Origin: Gloeopeniophorella convolvens
Lineage: Eukaryota; Basidiomycota; Agaricomycetes; Russulales
Reading direction: 5' to 3'
Assembly: GCA_022496205.1 (NCBI GenBank)
Contig: WTXD01000042.1
Coordinates: 124,001-188,000, forward strand
DNA: 64,000 bases
Below, in pieces: positions 57,001-64,000 of this stretch. Position 1 is the stretch's first letter, and the number at the start of each line of letters is the position of its first letter. The notes beneath the pieces are model-generated. The model saw only the letters and a list, made by a program, of their open reading frames with translations. It was not told where the DNA came from and ran no database searches. Made by a program: the position numbers and the translations under genes.

Positions 57001-57518
57001 TCTATCAAATTCTAAAAGGGCAGCATAAACCTCTGGCCAGTTTGGATTTGCTGTCATAGTTAAGAAGAGGTCAGGTTTGCAACAAAAGCAACAGATTGCC
57101 ATTGAGTCTTGAAAGAGCTGGTACATGTGTCAAGGACTTCCAGCATGGGAGGAAGGGAGGATGACCCGATGACCATGTTCTCCTGCTACAACATCTGCTG
57201 CAAGAGCATCCCGAAGGCCTTGATAGGTATCAGCCTTCAACTCCTTTTGGTGAAGTCGAATCCATGTTAGATTGCTCTCTTCAATTGAAGCCCATGCATC
57301 AACAGTATATTGCTGAAACAACCTTCCACCACGAAATAGGACTTCAGAGTCATTAGATTGGTAGTGAAGGTGATAAGCATAGTAGTGAAGTTGAGTGACC
57401 CATTGACTTTTAGGCCGACGACCTTCAATTTGAGTTATAGGTATTTGAGGATGCCATCCTGTTTCGCCCTTGGGAAAGAGTAGAATATAGTGAAGAGGTG
57501 TGTATAATGGATGTAGAT
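54011..57518 (-). pseudogene. Helitron Rep-helicase (RepHel), 9 nonsense codons
   Basis: Read on the minus strand as one essentially continuous frame with no frameshift seen. It begins truncated with a PLHYILLFPKGETGW segment. Next come a GSP-HMYQLFQD block and the HUH motif GLSHIHLLIFLE. The Rep tyrosines follow in VKYIYKYIYKG. A PIF1-type helicase comes last, with Walker A SAGGGGKT, Walker B IIWDEAPM, FGGDFHQILPVV and the C-terminal TINKSQGQS. The protein would cut and roll the element as single strands. Stops: TGA at 57,130, 56,695, 55,960, 55,828, 55,673, 55,490 and 54,251, and TAA at 55,340 and 54,728. The frame is open to 57,669, but family similarity ends near 57,519. No Helitron end (TC start, hairpin plus CTRR) was identified. 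Confidence 0.88.
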
Positions 57519-58065
57519 TGTCACAGCCTGAGCCGGCGCGCGCTGAGCGGGCAAGGGCTGAGACGAGTGAGGTTCGGTGAGTCGGTCTCGATGTGAGCTG
57601 GTCCTTGAGGGTACACGAGAAGGTGCACAAGATCCTGGGTAAGACATGGTATCTTAGGGATGGAGGCAATCGGCCTCCGGTACGTCAAGTTCAAAGCTGA
57701 AGACCTCGCGATACTTGGGCGAACAAGACCCTCATGGGGTATCCCTGATAACCTTGTCAATTGACAAAGGAGAACAGGCTTAAGGCCTTAGAGTACAACT
57801 GCTATGCCTTAAGTACTACAAGAAGTGAGGTTTACATAATGTCCTAGTATCAAGTCAAACTGAGTCAGAACGAACTCAAGGTGGATCTCCTAGGTAGAAG
57901 TACAATAGTCATCCAATGGCATAAGGGGCGTGTCAAGAAAGATGAGGGAGTCATATGATGAGTGGAAGATAAGCGTCCCTAAGTCATGGAGCCGGAACGG
58001 AGCTCGTGTCGTGCAGGAAGGATAAGAAAAGAAAAGAAAAGTGAACATATTGTACAAGTCATGAC
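57519..58065. other. Unassigned DNA truncating the Helitron
   Basis: Begins TGTCACAGCCTGAGCC exactly where the Helitron similarity stops, so another element probably inserted or recombined here. No matching second terminus or TSD was found. A short GAAAA repeat lies near 58,026-58,040. Confidence 0.35.
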
Positions 58066-58721
58066 TGTCAGGACTCACTCGCAGTGTGCACACAGAGAGG
58101 ATAGCAGAGGGATTTGGAAAGCGTCACAAGGGGGAAGACAGAAGATGAGCTACGATATGCAGGAATGGAGTGGGAACACACTAACAGTGCTATTGCAGTG
58201 CTAGGTACAGATGAGAGTGCCACAGATGGACAGTCTGAGGACCACTGAGCGATACATGGGGGTCTTATATACTACTAGAGACCTCTCAGACAAATCTGGT
58301 CTAATTACTAATGGGGATTCCAGAGGGGATTTCCCATAACCTCTCCTCTCTGATACACTTCTTAGATTCCATCACAGAGTGGGGCTTGAGGCCCTATGGA
58401 GTTCTTGATGATCAGAGTCCCAAAGAGGATGCATGAAGTGTTTCACCTTGATCAAGGTTCTGGTTACTTTGGGACGAGTAATATGGCCATTCTGAGAGAT
58501 CCCTAGTCTGGGATCTTGGGGGTATTCCAGGGTTAATTGGCCATTAGGGAGTAGGGTGAGGAATGGGGGTGAAGGGTCACATGATGCATTTCGACTTGTA
58601 GTCGCAATGTGAGTGGTACACGTCGCATTGTGAGCGATACGTAGGGTGTTTACTGGTAGGGCTGGGTTCGCTCTAGTATTCTGAGCAGTTCGACCTCCTT
58701 GAAGCCCTAGTGTTTGTGACA
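58066..58721 (-). mobile_element. Solo LTR, family E (656 bp), TSD ATGAC
   Basis: Plus strand starts TGTCAGGACTCACTCG and ends TGTTTGTGACA. ATGAC flanks it at 58,061-58,065 and 58,722-58,726. It matches the copy at 45,680-46,825 in reverse orientation over its full length. Confidence 0.9.
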
Positions 58722-59590
58722 ATGACAAAATGCCTATTATCTTTCCCGTTCTGCTTACCGAACACCCTGTTCCTGATCTCGTTCAAGTTGCTGCTCAAGA
58801 CGCTATGCAGCCTGATCATGCTTCTGCTCATCCCATTGTTGCACTTGGTGTTGAAACTGTTATACTTGCTCCTCAACAGCTTGTCAGTCAAGTGATGTGT
58901 TCCGACATCTACACTGCTGTCAAGCTGGAGCTTCCACTATAGGGGCATCTACTACTGGAATTTCTAGCACCAATGCTGCAGGAGCAGCCATCGGGCCCCA
59001 ATATGCATTTTGATAGGCAAATTGTCCAGCCCCATTGATATTGTTGCTAGGGGAGAAAATGAGTTTATGCACTGGTGATATAGAAGAGTAGGCTTACTTT
59101 GGGTTGACCCTATAGTAGCCATTATTGTTGTTGTTGTTGTTGTTAGGATCCATTGTCACTACTGTGCTGAAGAGCCTACAGTACTTAGAGTTATTATTAT
59201 TATTTATTATACCCCAAAAAAGCATACTTGTTGTAGTCAAGTAGTGTGCTAGCAATGTGTGTGGTTGTGAAGAAGCCAGAAAAGCGGACTAATGTGGCTC
59301 TATAATGGTTTATTAGCATTACTTAATATCTCTAAAAAGTGTGCTAAACCTCACCTTAGAGTGTTTGTAGGGTGGTTGTAGAGTGTGTTGTAGTCCTGCC
59401 TAATGTGGGTTGTCAATGGTGTTAAAAAGCATATAATAAACAGCTTAATAATGCGCACCTTTGTCATTGCCCTGCTTCCCCACAGAGTAGGCAAATGCAT
59501 CTGTTTGGTTGTGTTATATCCATTTGGGGCAGAGGCGTGAGTTTACCTGTTCACAATATCGCGTCGGCACCAAGCTTGACTTTGTCCCAG
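58722..59590. other. Intergenic, nothing recognised
   Basis: AT-richer DNA with short trinucleotide runs (TTG and TTA repeats near 59,123-59,200). A short open frame at 58,730-58,942 shows no family match. Confidence 0.4.
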
Positions 59591-59771
59591 AGCGGTGTGG
59601 GAACTCTCGGAAGTCAGACAGGAGTCGGTCCCCGGGCCCGGAGGTGTGGGAGTTTCTAGCTGGTCGTGGGACATTTTGGCAGGGCGTGCAACTCTCTGGG
59701 CCTCACAGCCGTGAGAACTTTTCGTCAGCTATGCCGCGCAATTCCCACACCCTCCGCTCCTTTCTTTTTAG
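59591..59771. repeat. Short element with inverted ends, adjoining family D
   Basis: GAGCGGTGTGGGAACTC at the left is the approximate inverse of the right end TTCCCACACCCTCCGCTC, giving a ~175-bp MITE-like unit. A related right half occurs at about 49,213-49,349, sharing TTTTGGCAGGGCG and CTCCTTTCTTTTTAGA. It abuts the ACGAGGG start of family D at 59,772. Confidence 0.45.
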
Positions 59772-60270
59772 ACGAGGGTATTTCCCGTGGCTTCGCCACT
59801 TTGCACGTATGGTCTGGTAGGGGAATGTGGCTCTTGCTTGTACTACTTATAATACACTCTGTGGACATTACATATGTATAACAACTCTAACTATTGGAGC
59901 CAAATCTGGCATGAACGCCTTTGCTATCATTGTGGCCCATACCATTAGAACAACTCTACTTGCTATTGTCATATCTACATTACACCCAGTAGTGCATACT
60001 GTTTCAACATGGTGGGTCAACTGGTCGCCGGTCACCTCAGCAGTGACAGTGGCGACAGCGCATTGACAGTATGCCACACACTGCACTAAAGAAAAATTAG
60101 GGGGGAGGGCGCAACTGGTTGTTGTGTCCGCCGGCCCGCAAGTGTTGCATGTCAGGGCACACACCATTAGGATACAATGCAACAAAACGCCATAGCGTCG
60201 CGCAGCAACCGTGCGCTCATCCAAGGTGCATGGTTCTGGGTTGGCAGGCATAGCTTCTTGCCATGCCCAC
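59772..60270. repeat. Dispersed repeat family D, copy 2 (5' part)
   Basis: About 500 bp colinear with 48,004-48,477. It stops at the family A LTR. A fragment of the family's right end (ACTCCTTTCTTTTTAGAT) follows that LTR at about 60,757, so the middle of the repeat is missing. Confidence 0.65.
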
Positions 60271-60271
60271 A

Positions 60272-60751
60272 TGTTGAAGCGCAGCAAAGGGTGGAGTGAC
60301 AACTGAAGGACACAGAGTGACGCTCAGTCAGAGAAGGTCAAAAGACTTGATTACAACAATACCTGAAGGACACAGAGTGACGCTGTAAGGTAGTGTAAGT
60401 ATAAGAAAGTAGAAAGAAGCGTAAGTGTACTTGCCTCAGTCAGAGAAGGTCAAAAGACTGAGGCTACAAAGGCGAAAGAGGAGGTCCTTTTATACAAGTA
60501 AGGAGCGACAATGGCATATGATAAACAATGCTTAGAAAGCCTAGGAGACCCACATGAAACGGAGAATAGGTGGGTACTAGAGTACAGAGTGGGTCATGGA
60601 ATGCCCTAGAAGAGTCCGGAACACGGAAACGAATGTGGGGCTGAACACAGCCTTAAGTCTAGAACATTATGTACACAAGATAAGATAGTCCTTGATCATT
60701 AGGTCCATATCTAATCTAATCAGAGCCGCCAGGACACTGTCCGTCTCAACA
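60272..60751 (-). mobile_element. Solo LTR, family A long form, no TSD
   Basis: 480 bp, reverse orientation. It lies between two distant parts of repeat family D. The flanks CCACA and CCTTC do not match, so an insertion followed by deletion, or recombination between two LTRs, is likely. Confidence 0.85.
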
Positions 60752-60775
60752 CCTTCACTCCTTTCTTTTTAGATA

Positions 60776-62418
60776 TAACGCAAAACATGTGCAACCCTAG
60801 CAGGGAGAGAGAAAAGTGAGAAAGAATTGATGCAGCTGCAACAATAAGGGACATACCTAGCAGGGAGAGAGAAAAGCTGAGATTCAGGGGACCAGCTAGT
60901 CACCCTTTATCCCCTCCCCTGCCAGGGGCATAGGGGTCCTACACAAGCAACACCCCTCGATGGCTCACAGCTGCAGATGAGCTGTGACCTGTACCAAAAG
61001 TCCCTGAGCAGAGTGAATGGTCAGCTGACCGAACCCTGAGGGTGTACTAGTGCTGTCACGGCTCGGCTCGGTCCGGCTTGGTTCGGCTCTCTCGGGCTCC
61101 TCCCAAAAGGGGAGAGCCGAGCTGCGTGGGCAGAGCCAAGCCATATGATTGGCTCATCGGCGCTCCGGTTCGGCTCCGGAGCCGCTCAGCCTGGTCCCGA
61201 GCCAGGGCGCAACGCACTGTGGCGCTGCGAGAGCATCTCCCTCTTCCCTCGTCCCAGCTGAGCTTGGGACCACACGCGACTATCACTTGGTGTGCCGCCG
61301 GCACTTGCAATGCATCAAACTCGATTTGCTAGGATCCAGGGAGGTCGCCCGAGTATTTCTCGGGGCCCATGGTGCGTGTCAGGTTCATTTGGTTCAAACA
61401 TTGTACTAAACTTGTTTTTTTTGCAGATGCATCCTTCCCTCCCCTCGCACCAGTGACCACGCCCTCCCTCCTGCTTCCTCGAATCCGGCCCCCGTCTCGC
61501 AACCACACCTGGCTTTATCTCCACAGCATTCCTCTGCCTCTGGTCTCGTGTGCCTCCTTGCTCACCTCGTCGCTGTGCCTGTCGCTGTGTGCCCCGACGG
61601 AAGAACGCCCGCCCGCTACCACTGATCCCCTGCCAAAGGATGGGCCCGCATTTTAGAACGGTGTCGTGCACGACACGGTGCCTAGAGCTGAGCAAGCTGC
61701 TCCCACCCAGGTTGGAACCGTCACGGTCTCAGCTGATGTGGCCCATCCCTTTGCGTGCCTCCCTGCTCCCGCTGATGCGTACAGGGCTAAGGGCGAGACC
61801 GCTCGGGCATGAAATGACTTTGCATAGAACTCGTGGTCTTGGGTCTGGTTGGGTCTGTGGCGACGCCGATTCTGTGCTCATGCAACATTAACACTCGTCT
61901 CTTTTTGTCTCGACTATCTATTCACACTCGCCTTGGTTCGTGTCCATACTCTGTATCTCTTCTACCAGATGTTCCCTGCTGTCTTGTCCTTGATGCTAAT
62001 GACAAAGTATATCCGGTCCATGGACAGCTGTAGGTCTGTGACGACGTCTGCGCATGCGTTCGAGAGCTCATCTGTAAGGCTCGCGTCACGAGGCCTTAAA
62101 AATACCCAAGACTTCACACAATAGAACCAGAACAGTCTGTCAATTGTGTAAAGAATATAAGGTGCCGAACCATCAAGGTTTCGGCCCCTTTTAAATACAG
62201 GAAGAACTGTACAGTACTTAGATAATCTAGACAATCTGAAAGGAGTTACATTAGTCCCACGCCGCTGAGGTCTGCGAGCTCAGTATCGAACGCGGTGCGT
62301 GTTGGCGACGCGCGTCGGCGACGCGCGCCCGGTACTCCGGGCCGGAGGCCCGGTAAGGCGCACGCCTTACATCATCGCTCGTCTCTGCCACCTACCATCC
62401 CATCCCCCAAGTACAGTG
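60776..62418. other. Intergenic, low-complexity patches, no gene
   Basis: A short direct repeat of AGCAGGGAGAGAGAAAAG lies near 60,800 and 60,858. A GGCTCGG-rich patch covers 61,060-61,210. Short GC repeats (CGGCGACGCGCG type) lie near 62,305-62,330. The open frames carry no recognisable domain. Confidence 0.4.
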
Positions 62419-64000
62419 ACTCTCAAAACCTTTCACATGTTTTGCCACTTTGGCTTGTTTAGTGTATATCTCTATAACACATGCTATTACTATAAAACAA
62501 GTATCATTGGAAAGGTCTGCTTCATAGCTTTCTGACAGTATATAACATATATAGTATGGTACACTATAGCACATGTTACAGGTGATCTATCTACACTGCT
62601 TATGTGAAAGGTTTTGCTTCTGCCCTTTCTCAGACACTTGTTTCTTTTCTAGAGCAGTCAGTTTGAGTTGAAACTATGTAAAATTTAATATGCAGGCCAC
62701 CTAGCACTTTACAGTACTAATGCAGGAACAAACACAACCAAATAGCTCCTTTTTATTAATTAACATCATTTCAAAGTATTACTACTACTAATATCCTCTT
62801 TTACCTTAATACAGGTGAACACTTACTATAAATGTTATCTCAAACTGATATATTAGTTAGTTCTACTAGTGATACATATCTCTGATACTATTTTAGGCTT
62901 GTTAAGTCCTCTTATGAATGTTTAAAGAAGCTTTCCCCCTATAACCTATATGTATCCTATACCTTGTTGGCTCTGAGCAGGTTAATGCAGCCTTTCAAAT
63001 AGCTCAAAAACTCTAAGATATCAAGTTGATATCAGCCTCATCACAAATTACTTACTGTACTTAATCACATTCTAGATATGTAGCTTTAAATCACTAGATA
63101 CTCACCTTATATTCTATAACACTTATATAAGGTGATCTTTAAGGCCTTCTACAGGTTTCTTTTAGACTTAGCTCTTGCTAACTGAGTTCAGACAGTTGGT
63201 CTAAATCTCATTTAACTATATAATCTTCATTTAGTCTTTGGCAGTCTAGTTTTTAAACTTAATAGCCAAGTTTTATCCTCCCCCTCCTATTCTACTTAAG
63301 ATAAGGCCTTCTTTATGAAATATCACCTTTAAACTAGATGTTTTAGACAAAATTGCAAGTTACTTATAGAGAGACTAGTGTGGTCTTGATACTTCTAAGA
63401 GTTTTTAAGTCACTTAAATAGCTATATTAACCTACTCAGAGCCAACAAGGTATGTATAGGATACATATAGGTTATAGGGGGAAAGCTTCTTTAAACATTC
63501 ATAAGAGGACTTAACAAGCCTAAAATAGTATCAGAGATATGTATCACTAGTAGAACTAACTAATATATCAGTTTGAGATAACATTTATAGTAAGTGTTCA
63601 CCTGTATTAAGGTAAAAGAGGATATTAGTAGTAGTAATACTTTGAAATGATGTTAATTAATAAAAAGGAGCTATTTGGTTGTGTTTGTTCCTGCATTAGT
63701 ACTGTAAAGTGCTAGGTGGCCTGCATATTAAATTTTACATAGTTTCAACTCAAACTGACTGCTCTAGAAAAGAAACAAGTGTCTGAGAAAGGGCAGAAGC
63801 AAAACCTTTCACATAAGCAGTGTAGATAGATCACCTGTAACATGTGCTATAGTGTACCATACTATATATGTTATATACTGTCAGAAAGCTATGAAGCAGA
63901 CCTTTCCAATGATACTTGTTTTATAGTAATAGCATGTGTTGTTATAGAGATATACACTAAACAAGCCAAAGTGGCAAAACATGTGAAAGGTTTTGAGAGT
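62419..64000. repeat. AT-rich long inverted repeat, ~575-bp arms
   Basis: 62,419-62,990 recurs as its reverse complement at 63,421-64,000 with only a few differences (a 3-nt and a 4-nt indel and two or three substitutions). A ~430-bp spacer separates the arms, and weaker inverted similarity continues inward for ~50 bp. The right arm reaches the window end, so the repeat may be longer. Inside each arm there is a smaller inverted pair, AAAACCTTTCACAT and its complement. No protein-coding sequence is visible. It could be a foldback element or the two ends of a transposon with a very short inside. Confidence 0.9.

Noticed and set aside
57519..57771. Possible LTR starting TGTCACAGCCTGAGCC and ending TTGACA
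   Set aside because: No TSD (TAGAT on the left has no partner) and no second copy in the window; the TG..CA ends alone are weak evidence.
61056..61310. Overlapping ORFs in the GGCTCGG-rich patch
   Set aside because: Mirror-image frames on both strands produced by near-palindromic GGCTCGG/CCGAGCC repeats.
61962..62234. 90-aa minus ORF that reads like folded protein
   Set aside because: No family recognised, no ATG context or splice support and no neighbour to give context.

Overview
The window looks like a repeat-rich, gene-poor (accessory or heterochromatic) segment of a filamentous basidiomycete, most likely an agaricomycete. The evidence is: multi-exon genes with 50-65 nt GT-AG introns and CTNAY-type branch points, a KDZ transposase, a DUF6589 protein, a fungal Tad1-like LINE, Ty1/copia and Ty3/gypsy elements, a Helitron, and a short interstitial run of TTAGGG. 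I cannot name the species. I saw no intact housekeeping gene, tRNA, rRNA or CRISPR array.

Layout. 1-2.7 kb: gene-free. 2.7-8.2 kb: two co-oriented, intron-containing minus-strand genes of unknown family whose predicted exons stay in frame from start to stop (499 aa and 1055 aa). 8.2-12.2 kb: GC-rich DNA without a recognisable gene. 12.2-12.9 kb: a decayed Hsp70/BiP gene fragment. 13.6-15.1 kb: a broken Gag-like fragment. 15.5-16.2 kb: a minisatellite and a strand-biased purine tract. 16.73-23.54 kb: a unit bounded by ~160-bp terminal inverted repeats that holds a RecQ-family helicase gene (plus) and a convergent DUF6589 gene (minus). It has no other transposase, and I regard it as the best candidate for an undescribed mobile system. 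23.8-24.7 kb: CAGCCC-rich satellite. 25.1-28.6 kb: a multi-exon KDZ transposase gene.

30.7-47.8 kb is a nest of retroelements. A ~7-kb Tad1/I-like LINE on the minus strand (31.3-44.8 kb) is split by a complete, very young copia element (31,608-37,544; LTRs that read as identical, TSD CGAGG, intact 1445-aa polyprotein) and by a solo LTR inside ORF1. Further solo LTRs of three families follow, one nested in another. 48-62 kb holds a dispersed repeat family called D here, an interstitial telomere-like tract, a gypsy pol pseudogene carrying two solo LTRs, a Helitron RepHel pseudogene, and more solo LTRs. 62.4-64.0 kb is an AT-rich, near-perfect inverted repeat with ~575-bp arms that runs off the window end.

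How the parts relate. Old elements (gypsy, Helitron, probably the LINE and the DUF6589 gene) are disabled largely by C-to-T nonsense changes, mostly TGA at sites where Arg (CGA) is expected, as after CpG methylation and deamination. The copia element shows none of this and looks newly arrived. The RecQ/DUF6589 unit is almost intact: RecQ is open and DUF6589 carries one such TGA.
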